The notes: a model not told the origin generated them from the letters alone. DNA of 9,434 bases from Flavobacterium sp. (GCA_024709705.1 JANJWE010000284.1:1-9434), one strand, 5' to 3'; positions 1 through 5,967 are shown, counted from the stretch's first letter. Numbers and translations are program-made.

Positions 1-114
1 TCTGTCATATCCGTCGCGAAAGCGTTGTTCGTCGAATGCCGTGCAACCGTAGAGATCCAGGAAAAGCTGGTTGTGCGCCTCGTTCTGTTTGGCGGCGAGC
101 TTCTCTCTACTCAA
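1..114 (-). CDS. Unrecognised protein fragment, minus strand, at the left edge
   Basis: The reverse strand is open from about base 126 to the left edge. From about base 108 downward it reads like real protein, ending in LDLYGCTAFDEQRFRDGYDR at base 1. The mix of charged and hydrophobic residues is protein-like, whereas the plus-strand reading of the same bases looks like a shadow. G+C is about 55% here, clearly above the rest of the window. There is no ATG: the frame meets a stop at 127-129, so the 5' end of this gene appears to have been replaced at a junction near base 110, and the 3' end lies outside the window. I do not recognise the family. The composition would suit DNA from a mobile element or another genome, but that is inference. 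Confidence 0.4.
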   Translation of the reverse strand, partial: MSREKLAAKQNEAHNQLFLDLYGCTAFDEQRFRDGYDR

Positions 115-324
115 ACTCAAGTTACGTTACGTTACCAAGGGATTGAAGGTGCGGTTCAATTGTATGTTTATGACTTGACCGGCAGACTTATGGATACTGC
201 TACTATTGAGAACGGTAGCGGATTGTTGGAATTGCCTACCGCTGCCTATCCAGAGGGTATGTATTTGGTGGTATTGCGACAAGGTGGGAAACTCCTAAGT
301 CAACATAAATTGATTAAAAATTAA
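1..324 (+). CDS. C-terminal end of a T9SS-exported protein (type A sorting domain), 5' part missing
   Basis: The last 70 or so residues match the Bacteroidota type A sorting domain: a beta-sandwich C-terminal signal that directs proteins through the type IX secretion system and is removed at the cell surface. Visible hallmarks are LYVYDLTGRLM (the usual xLYDxxGRxV core), then GLLELPTAAYPEGMYLVVL (the usual LxxGxYxVxV strand) and a short lysine-bearing tail QHKLIKN. The stop is at 322-324 and a terminator follows directly. The frame stays open to base 1, but only from about base 112 does it look genuine, because bases 1-110 read better on the other strand. The YPNP segment that normally starts this domain is absent, which fits a junction near base 110. 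The passenger domain is unknown; since the next gene starts an RCC1 protein, it may have been a tandem relative. Confidence 0.65.
   Translation, partial: SVISVAKALFVECRATVEIQEKLVVRLVLFGGELLSTQTQVTLRYQGIEGAVQLYVYDLTGRLMDTATIENGSGLLELPTAAYPEGMYLVVLRQGGKLLSQHKLIKN
109..135. repeat. Short tandem repeats at the left junction: (ACTCAA)x2 then (GTTAC)x3
   Basis: ACTCAA occurs twice at 109-120 and is followed directly by three copies of GTTAC at 121-135. The run lies where the GC-rich minus-strand fragment gives way to the T9SS coding sequence. It may be only coding sequence that happens to be repetitive (it encodes STQTQVTLRY), or it may mark the breakpoint. Confidence 0.5.
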
Positions 325-333
325 TAACCTATT

Positions 334-360
334 AGGCCGCTTTCGGGCGGCCTTTTCTTT
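334..360 (+). terminator. Intrinsic (Rho-independent) terminator after the T9SS gene
   Basis: A perfect 7-bp GC-rich stem (AGGCCGC at 334-340, GCGGCCT at 347-353) encloses the 6-base loop TTTCGG and is followed by a T-rich tail through 360. It begins nine bases after the stop codon of the upstream gene. This is the clearest terminator in the window, and it means the RCC1 gene at 373 needs its own promoter. Confidence 0.9.
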
Positions 361-372
361 AAATTACTGCTT

Positions 373-630
373 ATGAAAAAAACTACGTATTTGTTATTAT
401 TAACACTATTTCCATCATTGGGATGGGGGCAATGCTTTGTAAAATTTGGAGGCGGTCAAAACAACATCATAGCTCAAAAGAGTGATGGAACGGTATGGTT
501 TTGGGGCTGGGGAGCCAATGGGCAATCGGGATTGGGCAATAGTCAGAATCAATTGTTACCCGTACTGTATGGTAATTTGAATCAACCCTGGTTGGATTTT
601 AAAATAATAAAGATATTTATTGTCTGCTAA
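373..630 (+). CDS. Secreted RCC1-repeat protein, N-terminal fragment only
   Basis: The ATG at 373 starts a typical lipid-free signal peptide: MKK, a leucine-rich core (TYLLLLTLF), then a likely cleavage site near GWG/Q at residues 17-20. The mature part begins with an RCC1/BNR-type beta-propeller blade, IIAQKSDGTVWFWGWGANGQ followed by a GLGN turn and a PVL strand. In Bacteroidota such proteins usually carry several blades and a T9SS tail; their function is generally unknown. Here only about 75 residues are credible. After NQPWLDF the frame runs into sequence that is hsdS on the other strand and stops at 628-630, so the last ten or so codons are not native. The gene is therefore truncated near base 598 by rearrangement or by an assembly join. 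Confidence 0.7.
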   Translation: MKKTTYLLLLTLFPSLGWGQCFVKFGGGQNNIIAQKSDGTVWFWGWGANGQSGLGNSQNQLLPVLYGNLNQPWLDFKIIKIFIVC

Positions 631-1077
631 ATCATTAAAAAACCTCAATCTTAACGTACTTGTATTTAACATGATTTTATCATCAATATTAAATAAAGCT
701 GTTTTTCCCCATGTTGCACCAGAGCAAGATAATACGATATCACCTTTATTTATTAAAAAATGAGAATATTTTTCCTCAAACTCCTGAAATGAAATATACT
801 TTTGAGATTTCATCATATCCAGACTACCATCTAAAATATTAGTAACAGTCAAAAATTGTATTCCATTTTCAGAATATTGATGTTTTCTAATTCCTGGACC
901 TTCCTGTATTAAAGAAACATTTGAAAGTCTTTCCCATACCCAATTTGAAGGGATTTCAAAAGGAATCTCTTTTTCTTGTAATAAAGGGACATCATTCTTT
1001 TTTGGAATGAGGCCATTATTCATCAAAATTCGTTTGCTGGACTTTAATTTCTGAACTAATTCAATTGCAGTTTCCAT
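556..1077 (-). CDS. hsdS: Type I restriction-modification specificity subunit HsdS, truncated
   Basis: HsdS sets the DNA target of type I restriction-modification complexes (M2S for methylation, R2M2S for restriction). The 173-codon ORF starts with the ATG at 1077, which overlaps the hsdM stop as TAATG, an arrangement typical of translational coupling in hsdMS. Residues around 39-58 show the start of the first target-recognition domain (EIPSNWVWERLSNVSLIQEG), followed by KGDIVLSCSGATWGKTALF and LNTSTLRLRFF, all standard HsdS segments. Family members have about 400 residues with two target-recognition domains and two helical conserved regions. Here the homology ends near NKYLYYF (base about 598), and the last 15 or so codons are the reverse complement of the RCC1 gene. 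The protein lacks most of its recognition apparatus and is unlikely to work as a normal S subunit, if the join is real. Confidence 0.85.
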   Translation of the reverse strand: METAIELVQKLKSSKRILMNNGLIPKKNDVPLLQEKEIPFEIPSNWVWERLSNVSLIQEGPGIRKHQYSENGIQFLTVTNILDGSLDMMKSQKYISFQEFEEKYSHFLINKGDIVLSCSGATWGKTALFNIDDKIMLNTSTLRLRFFNDLADNKYLYYFKIQPGLIQITIQYG

Positions 1078-2544
1078 TATCTTACTAATTCATTAAGTGT
1101 TCCTAAAATCTCATTTGTTTCCTCGTCTAAGGTTTGCATTTCTTCTAAGATTAATGCAGGTTCACGTAGCGGAGTTTCTTCGGGTTTGTTTGGGTTTTTA
1201 ACCGATAAGTCACAAGTGGTTTCGATAACATCTGCAACTGAAAGATTCCAAGATTTTTCGGTTTCAGGTTTTGTAGCTAGTAAGTCTATAAACTCTTGTA
1301 AATCGTTATCGTTTAATGGGTTGGTTTTTCCCATGTTTCTACCGGCATCAAACTGATAGTACCAAATGTTTTTTGTGGGTTCGCCTTTGGTAAAAAACAA
1401 CACTACTGTTTTAACGCCTGCCCCTAAGAACGTTCCTTGTGGCATGTCGAGAATGGTGTGTAAATTACAGGTTTCTAATAAGTGTTGTCGTAAGGCTACT
1501 GAAGCATTATCGGTATTACTTAAAAATGTATTTTTAATAACCACCGCTGCACGACCGCCAGCTTTTAATGACTTGATAAAGTGTTGCATAAACAAGAAGG
1601 CCGTTTCTCCTGTTTTGATGTCGAAGTTTTGTTGCACCTCGATACGTTCTTTTCCTCCAAATGGTGGATTAGCCAAGATAATATCGTAACGGTCTTTTTC
1701 TTGAATGTCACGTATGTTTTCGCCTAGCGTATTGGTGTGCACAATGTTTGGTGCTTCTATGCCATGCAAAATCATGTTCATCGTTCCAATGATGTAGGCT
1801 AAGTTTTTCTTTTCTTTTCCGAAGAACGTATGGTCTTGCAACTGCTCAAAATTGGCAGCTGTTTTTTCCATTTTCTCATATAAATACTCGTACGCTTCAC
1901 ACAAGAAACCTGCAGAACCACATGCTGGATCGTATATTTTTTCTCCAATTTTAGGGTTCATTACTTTTATCATCGTACGAATCAATGGACGTGGTGTATA
2001 ATATTGTCCACCATTACGACCGGCATTGCCCATGTTTTTAATCTTGGTTTCGTACAAATGCGATAATTCGTGTTTATCGACACTGGTTCCAAATGGTAAA
2101 CCATCGACCATGTTGATGATTTCACGCATATTGTAGCCCGATTTGATTTTGTTGCTCAATTCAGAGAAGATTTCGCCAATTTTATATTCGATGGTTTTTG
2201 GGTTATCGATGTGTTTTTCCTTGAAACTTGCTAAGTATGGGAATAATTCGAATTCTACAAATTTTACTAAATCGGGTCCGATAAGTGCTTTGTGGATGTC
2301 TATTTCTCCTTTTTCATTTTTTATGAGCTGCCCAATTTTCCCATTGGAATTTTGGCTCTAAAATAGGTGTATAGTTTTTTCCTTCTAGTATGGCTTTGTC
2401 TTCACGGTTTTTGTCAAAACTGTCTAAGTATCTTAAAAACAATACCCAAGAGGTTTGTTCGATGTAATCGATTTCTGAATCTGCTCCTGAATCTTTATAT
2501 AGTAAGTCGTCAATGTTTTTGAATGTTTGCTCGAAATTGGCCAT
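1077..2544 (-). pseudogene. hsdM: Type I restriction-modification methylase subunit HsdM, single-base frameshift
   Basis: HsdM is the N6-adenine methyltransferase subunit that binds S-adenosylmethionine and, with HsdS, methylates the target site. The ATG at 2542-2544 begins MANFEQTFKNIDDLL, and the frame runs 76 codons to HKK-stop at about 2314. The rest is in another frame (open down to the stop at 1077-1079). Removing one base from the T6 run at 2317-2322 joins the two parts as WAAHKNEKGEIDIHKALIG and gives about 488 residues, normal for HsdM. In corrected numbering, the SAM-binding motif DPACGSAGF begins near residue 205 and the catalytic NPPF is near 292-295, so the catalytic core is intact. 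The stop overlaps the hsdS start by one base. The indel sits in a homopolymer, so a sequencing error, a real inactivating mutation and phase variation are all possible. No hsdR lies in the window. Confidence 0.9.
2317..2322 (-). other. Frameshift site in hsdM: homopolymer T6 (A6 on the coding strand)
   Basis: On the coding strand the sequence reads CAT AAA AAA TGA, ending the frame. With five A instead of six it reads CAT AAA AAT GAA and continues through conserved HsdM sequence with no other interruption. The break therefore consists of one extra A. Confidence 0.8.
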
Positions 2545-2661
2545 TGTATTTTTGTAAGTTTATTAATTGTAAATGTAGTGAAAAGGGATTGAATTAGGAG
2601 TTGGTGGTAACTCAATATTCATTTGGTTGTCGTTTCATTTTGTACATTACATTATGCTGAT

Positions 2662-2850
2662 ATGATTCTTACAAACATACAAAAAAATAGTGCGGTTGAA
2701 AATGCGGAAATCGGTAATGATAGAGAAAAACAAATTGCTATTTTATCTTCAATTCATACCATTTGGATTATACCCTTAACGGTCAGCTCAATTTACGAAT
2801 TTCTATATCAACCAAAAAGTTATCAAACTTATCAACAAAATATTTTTTAA
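2662..2850 (+). CDS. Weak small ORF, unrecognised, possibly not a gene
   Basis: From the ATG at 2662 the frame encodes 62 residues, MILTNIQKNSAVENAEIGND onward, with one hydrophobic stretch (IHTIWIIPLTVSSIYEFLY) that could form a single membrane segment. I recognise no family. An inverted repeat overlaps its stop codon. It lies in an AT-rich intergenic region where an ORF this long can occur by chance, and possible hsdM promoter elements overlap it. It could also be the decayed end of a lost gene. Confidence 0.15.
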   Translation: MILTNIQKNSAVENAEIGNDREKQIAILSSIHTIWIIPLTVSSIYEFLYQPKSYQTYQQNIF

Positions 2851-2860
2851 TATGTTGATA
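2830..2860. repeat. Inverted repeat, 8-bp arms, AT-rich loop
   Basis: TATCAACA (2830-2837) and TGTTGATA (2853-2860) are perfect reverse complements separated by 15 A/T bases. There is no T-tract after it on the plus strand, so it is a weak terminator candidate. The arms are spaced too widely for an FNR/CRP dimer site. It may be an operator for nrdD, about 90 bases upstream of that start, or chance in AT-rich DNA. Confidence 0.35.
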
Positions 2861-2899
2861 TATAAATATTCAAATAGGATATAAAAGTATTATTTGATT

Positions 2900-2907
2900 T
2901 AATTTTG
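2900..2907 (+). promoter_or_regulatory. Candidate Bacteroidota -7 promoter element for nrdD (TAATTTTG)
   Basis: TAATTTTG is a perfect match to TAnnTTTG. It would start transcription near 2911-2913 and give a leader of about 36 bases before the nrdD ATG at 2948. No TTG/TTTG box is seen 17-23 bases upstream, so transcription may need an activator, or the match may be chance. Confidence 0.4.
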
Positions 2908-2947
2908 AAGAAGCAATTCAACTTAATTATTCTTTAAAACATGATGT

Positions 2948-5068
2948 ATGGAAAAATATGTTATTAAAAGAAATGGTGTTTTTAAGCCGTTTGAATTATT
3001 TAAAATAGCACAAGCTATCGAAAAAGCTTTTCAAAGTGAATCACAAATCTTTAATCCGTTAGTGGTAGAGGAAGTGATGAAACAATTAGACACTAAAGAA
3101 ACATGGGCAGTTGAAGAAATTCAAGATACCATAGAAAAAGTATTGTTTGACTTTAATCATTATGACGTAATGCGTTCGTTCATGCTTTACCGACATACGC
3201 GTAAATTACAGCGAGAACACGTTAACGGATTAAATGAAGACACGACCTATGTTGACAGTACGCAAACCATTGAAGAATATATATCGCAAACCGATTGGCG
3301 AATTAATGCGAATGCCAATACATCTTATTCAAACGCCGGCTTAGTGAATAATGTGGCCGGTAAAATTATTGCCAACTACTGGTTGGATAAAGTGTACACT
3401 CCAGAAGAAGGCTATGCACACCGAAACGGTGATATTCATATACACGATTTGGATTGCTTGACCGGTTATTGTGCAGGATGGAGTTTACGCGTTTTATTAA
3501 ACGATGGTTTCAATGGCGTACGTGGCCGTGTGGAAAGTAAACCTCCCTCTCATTTTAGAGAAGCTTTGGGACAAATGGCTAATTTTTTAGGCATTTTGCA
3601 GAGTGAATGGGCGGGTGCACAAGCGTTTAGTTCGTTTGATACCTATTTAGCACCCTATGTTTTTAAAGATAATTTAAGTTTTGAAGAGGTGCTAAAAGCT
3701 GTACGAAGTTTTGTTTATAATTTAAATGTTCCCGCACGTTGGGGACAATCACCTTTTACGAATATCACATTGGATTGGGTGGTTCCGGGTGATTTGAAAG
3801 AACAAATTCCTACACGCAATAATGCACACTTATTTTTACATCATACAACACCCGATTTGGCACATCGAGCAAAGATTAGGGGCGTTGCTGAGGTTATTGA
3901 AATGCGGTATGAACATTTTCAACCGGAAATGAATATGATTAATAAAGCCTATTATACAGTGATGACGGAGGGCGATGCCAATGGACAACCCTTTACTTTT
4001 CCCATTCCCACAGTAAACATTACTGAAGATTTTGATTGGTATGGAGAAAACACCGACTTATTATTTGAAAATACGGCCAAAATTGGGTCGTCTTACTTTC
4101 AGAATTTTATTGGAAGCCAGTACACTTTTGATGCTAACGGCCAAAAAGTAGAAAACCCGAATGCCTACAAACCCAATGCTGTTCGAAGCATGTGCTGTAG
4201 ATTACAACTGGATTTGCGAGAATTATTAAAACGAGGCAATGGTTTATTTGGCAGTGCAGAAATGACCGGAAGTATTGGTGTTGTTACTATTAATATGGCT
4301 CGTTTGGGCTATTTGAATGCTGGTAACAAATTGCAATTGTATCAGCAATTGGATCATTTGTTAGCCATTTCAAAATCAACTTTAGAGAAAAAACGTGTAT
4401 TTGTGCAAGAGATGTACGACCGAGGATTGTATCCGTATACCAAACGCTATTTGCCTCATTTTCGGAATCATTTTTCCACCATTGGTGTGAATGGAATTAA
4501 TGAAATGATTTTAAATTTCACAAATGGTAAACACGACATTACGAGTCATTTTGGTTCTGAAATGGCCTTAGAATTATTAGAACATATAAGAAATTGTATG
4601 AAAGCATTTCAGGAGGAAACCGGAAATTTATACAATTTAGAGGCTACTCCGGCCGAAGGAACCACCTATCGTTTTGCCAAAGAAGATAAAAAGCGTTATC
4701 ACGATATTATTCAAGCCGGTGAAGGAGAAAATATTTATTACACCAATAGTTCACAAATTCCGGTAGATTTTACCGAAGATCCGTTTGAAGCTTTAATGAT
4801 GCAAGATGATTTACAATGTAAATACACGGGAGGAACCGTTTTGCATTTATATATGAATGAAAAAATCAGCTCACCCGAAGCTTGCAGAAATTTTGTAAAA
4901 AAAGTGATTACCCACTTTAAATTACCTTATATCACCGTTACGCCAGTGTTTAGTGTTTGTTCCGTTCATGGTTATTTGAATGGTGAACACGAATACTGTC
5001 CGAAATGCGACGAAATTTTGTTAGAAAAACTTAAATCAAACCACTATGAAATCACAACCTCAAACTAA
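2948..5068 (+). CDS. nrdD: Anaerobic (class III) ribonucleoside-triphosphate reductase, catalytic subunit without its glycyl-radical domain
   Basis: The enzyme reduces ribonucleoside triphosphates to deoxynucleotides without oxygen, using a glycyl radical made by NrdG. Residues 3-92 form an N-terminal ATP-cone for allosteric control (YVIKRNGVFKPFE start). The ten-stranded barrel follows, with GDIHIHDLDCLTGYC near 161-175, an adjacent Cys pair at 416-417 (RSMCCRLQLDL) and the MTGSIGVVTINMARLGY segment near 439-455. The C-terminal zinc-site region has C671, H674, C684 and C687 (CSVHGYLNGEHEYCPKC). Normal NrdD continues with a glycyl-radical loop of type RVxGYxRPV. Here the frame ends at TTSN, 19 residues after the last Cys, and that loop lies in the next, overlapping ORF. 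The start is the ATG at 2948; ATGs at 2941 and 2944 are not in a better frame. Either the enzyme is genuinely split, or one base is missing or extra near 5046-5068. Confidence 0.96.
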   Translation: MEKYVIKRNGVFKPFELFKIAQAIEKAFQSESQIFNPLVVEEVMKQLDTKETWAVEEIQDTIEKVLFDFNHYDVMRSFMLYRHTRKLQREHVNGLNEDTTYVDSTQTIEEYISQTDWRINANANTSYSNAGLVNNVAGKIIANYWLDKVYTPEEGYAHRNGDIHIHDLDCLTGYCAGWSLRVLLNDGFNGVRGRVESKPPSHFREALGQMANFLGILQSEWAGAQAFSSFDTYLAPYVFKDNLSFEEVLKAVRSFVYNLNVPARWGQSPFTNITLDWVVPGDLKEQIPTRNNAHLFLHHTTPDLAHRAKIRGVAEVIEMRYEHFQPEMNMINKAYYTVMTEGDANGQPFTFPIPTVNITEDFDWYGENTDLLFENTAKIGSSYFQNFIGSQYTFDANGQKVENPNAYKPNAVRSMCCRLQLDLRELLKRGNGLFGSAEMTGSIGVVTINMARLGYLNAGNKLQLYQQLDHLLAISKSTLEKKRVFVQEMYDRGLYPYTKRYLPHFRNHFSTIGVNGINEMILNFTNGKHDITSHFGSEMALELLEHIRNCMKAFQEETGNLYNLEATPAEGTTYRFAKEDKKRYHDIIQAGEGENIYYTNSSQIPVDFTEDPFEALMMQDDLQCKYTGGTVLHLYMNEKISSPEACRNFVKKVITHFKLPYITVTPVFSVCSVHGYLNGEHEYCPKCDEILLEKLKSNHYEITTSN

Positions 5069-5216
5069 TTCTGTATTAGAACAACACAACGAATTGCGAA
5101 CCAAATGTTTAGTTTATACCCGAGTAATGGGCTATCATCGGCCGGTAGAAAGTTTTAATATTGGTAAAAAAGGAGAACACAAACAACGCACACATTTTAA
5201 TGAAACCAAGTGCTAA
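5046..5216 (+). CDS. Separate small glycyl-radical domain protein of class III ribonucleotide reductase (split NrdD C-terminus)
   Basis: This 56-residue ORF begins at the ATG at 5046, inside the last codons of nrdD (23-base overlap, +1 frame), and ends at 5214-5216, 17 bases inside nrdG. Residues 18-51, RTKCLVYTRVMGYHRPVESF followed by NIGKKGEHKQRTHF, are the canonical C-terminal end of NrdD. Gly29 in VMGY is the predicted radical residue, corresponding to the Gly oxidised by the activase, and Arg26 and Tyr30 flank it as expected. Residues 1-17 (MKSQPQTNSVLEQHNEL) look like a flexible polar linker. The frame is open only from 5025, so the ATG at 5046 is the sole ordinary start. Tight overlap on both sides suggests translational coupling and equal supply with NrdD and NrdG. 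A separate radical domain has precedent in GrcA/YfiD, a spare part for pyruvate formate-lyase. The alternative is a frameshift in one long nrdD, natural or from sequencing. Confidence 0.8.
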   Translation: MKSQPQTNSVLEQHNELRTKCLVYTRVMGYHRPVESFNIGKKGEHKQRTHFNETKC

Positions 5217-5883
5217 AAAAATTGTTCATAGCATCACTGCCTTTACCTTATTGGATTATCCTAACCAAACTGCGTGCATTCTTTGGTTTGCGGGATGCAA
5301 TATGAAATGTAGTTATTGTTATAATCCGGAGATTGTTTTCGGGAAAGGAAGTTATTCCATTCCCGAAATACTTTCTTTTTTGGAAAAACGAAGAGGTTTA
5401 TTAGATGCTGTTGTTTTTAGTGGTGGTGAATGTTTGTTGTATAAAGAATCCATCGAATTAATGTTTTTGATCAAAGCAATGGGTTTTTTGATTAAAGTTG
5501 ACACTAACGGAAGTAAACCTGAGCGATTACAAGAAGCCATTGATTTAGGTTTGATTGATTATGTAGCATTAGATTTTAAAGCAACCCGAGCTAAGTTTAA
5601 AAGCATTACTGAATCTAGGTTTTATGAGCAATTTTTAGAATGTCTTTCAATTTTACAACAATCAAAAACCCCTTTTGAAGTGCGAACAACTGTTCACACC
5701 GATTTGTTAAATGAAAATGATATTGTCCAAATGACCCAACTTTTAGAAGATAATGACTATAATGGAAATTATTTTTTGCAACCCTTCAGAAATAATTCTA
5801 TCACTTTGAAGCCACTCAATACTTCTAAAAATTTTGACTATACGCATTTATCAACTCATAACATTCGACTTTGCATGCGTTAA
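5200..5883 (+). CDS. nrdG: Anaerobic ribonucleotide reductase activating protein, radical SAM (NrdG2 type)
   Basis: This activase uses a [4Fe-4S] cluster and S-adenosylmethionine to abstract hydrogen from the NrdD glycine. The radical SAM signature CNMKCSYC is at C33, C37 and C40 (CxxxCxxC), followed by the SAM-binding VVFSGGE at about 71-77 and the DTNGSKPERL and YVALDFKA strands. At 227 residues it is longer than E. coli NrdG (about 154) and resembles the NrdG2 group, often annotated as pyruvate-formate-lyase-activating-like. I chose the ATG at 5200 because MKPSAKKIVHSITAFTLLDY is the usual family N-terminus; the frame stays open upstream to a TTG at 5161 without conserved sequence. Its start overlaps the small glycyl-radical ORF by 17 bases. 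The target glycine would be in that ORF, not in NrdD itself. Confidence 0.95.
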   Translation: MKPSAKKIVHSITAFTLLDYPNQTACILWFAGCNMKCSYCYNPEIVFGKGSYSIPEILSFLEKRRGLLDAVVFSGGECLLYKESIELMFLIKAMGFLIKVDTNGSKPERLQEAIDLGLIDYVALDFKATRAKFKSITESRFYEQFLECLSILQQSKTPFEVRTTVHTDLLNENDIVQMTQLLEDNDYNGNYFLQPFRNNSITLKPLNTSKNFDYTHLSTHNIRLCMR

Positions 5884-5899
5884 TATGATTAAAATCATA
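5884..5899. promoter_or_regulatory. 7-2-7 palindrome, FNR/CRP-type operator candidate upstream of the Rrf2 operon
   Basis: TATGATTAAAATCATA starts directly after the nrdG stop: TATGATT, two central A, then AATCATA, with both arms perfect. Its core TGAT-N4-ATCA has the spacing of FNR/CRP-family dimer sites (TTGAT-N4-ATCAA). Its centre (5891.5) lies about 41 bp upstream of the start predicted from TACATTTG at 5921-5928, the standard position for an activator touching RNA polymerase. It could instead be the site for the neighbouring Rrf2 regulator, because AT-rich dyads are also typical of NsrR. The operator role is inference. Confidence 0.5.
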
Positions 5900-5920
5900 C
5901 CTAAGGGTTGTTAGAGTTAA

Positions 5921-5928
5921 TACATTTG
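5921..5928 (+). promoter_or_regulatory. Candidate -7 promoter element TACATTTG for the Rrf2-nadAB-nor operon
   Basis: This is a perfect TAnnTTTG match, predicting a start near 5932-5934 and a leader of about 35 bases to the ATG at 5968. No TTG box lies at the usual distance upstream; the palindrome at 5884-5899 takes that place, which suggests activator dependence. Confidence 0.5.
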
Positions 5929-5950
5929 CTTTTTGTTGGAGAATTATGAC

Positions 5951-5958
5951 TATTTTTG
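5951..5958 (+). promoter_or_regulatory. Second candidate -7 element TATTTTTG, close to the Rrf2 start
   Basis: This is also a perfect TAnnTTTG match. A TTTG box at 5925-5928 lies 22 bases upstream, within the 17-23 range of Bacteroidota promoters. It would start transcription near 5963, leaving only about five bases before the ATG, so the message would be almost leaderless. It may be a second promoter or chance. Confidence 0.35.
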
Positions 5959-5967
5959 AAATAAAAA

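Larger units (their letters stand above)
2545..2947. other. Intergenic region between divergent hsdM and nrdD, no convincing gene
   Basis: This 403-base AT-rich stretch separates the minus-strand hsd genes from the plus-strand nrdD cluster, so it must hold promoters for both directions. I see one weak ORF (2662-2850), an AT-rich inverted repeat (2830-2860) and a TAnnTTTG element for nrdD (2900-2907). On the minus strand TATGTTTG at 2679-2672 also fits the TAnnTTTG pattern and could drive hsdM, but it would leave a leader of over 120 bases and no upstream TTG box is visible. No RNA gene or mobile-element end is recognisable. Confidence 0.5.

Noticed and set aside
109..135. CRISPR-like or longer tandem array
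   Set aside because: Units are 5-6 bases, in two or three copies, with no spacers; no cas gene is nearby.
556..1077. Phase-variable, invertible hsdS locus
   Set aside because: No inverted repeats between hsdS copies, no second hsdS fragment and no recombinase gene are visible, so inversion cannot be supported.
1366..1689. Plus-strand ORF of about 107 codons inside hsdM
   Set aside because: It is the antisense shadow of the methylase coding sequence (including the NPPF region), and its translation has no family features.
2317..2322. Programmed frameshifting in hsdM
   Set aside because: HsdM is not known to need recoding, and the site is a plain homopolymer followed by TGA with no obvious stimulatory structure; an indel is simpler.
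2143..2361. Plus-strand ORF of about 72 codons
   Set aside because: It lies wholly antisense to hsdM; the minus strand encodes conserved HsdM sequence here.
2433..2615. Minus-strand ORF of about 60 codons overlapping the hsdM start
   Set aside because: It is an alternative frame over the hsdM N-terminus, which is recognisable in its own frame.
2855..2873. TTGATATATAAATATTCAA as an FNR site upstream of nrdD
   Set aside because: Only the outer TTGA/TCAA bases pair, and the spacing is wrong for a TTGAT-N4-ATCAA site.
5171..5176. AGGAGA as a Shine-Dalgarno site for nrdG
   Set aside because: It lies about 24 bases before the nrdG ATG, too far to act, and encodes conserved KKGEH residues of the glycyl-radical ORF. 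Bacteroidota rarely use such sites.
5352..5540. Minus-strand ORF inside nrdG
   Set aside because: It is antisense to conserved radical SAM coding sequence.
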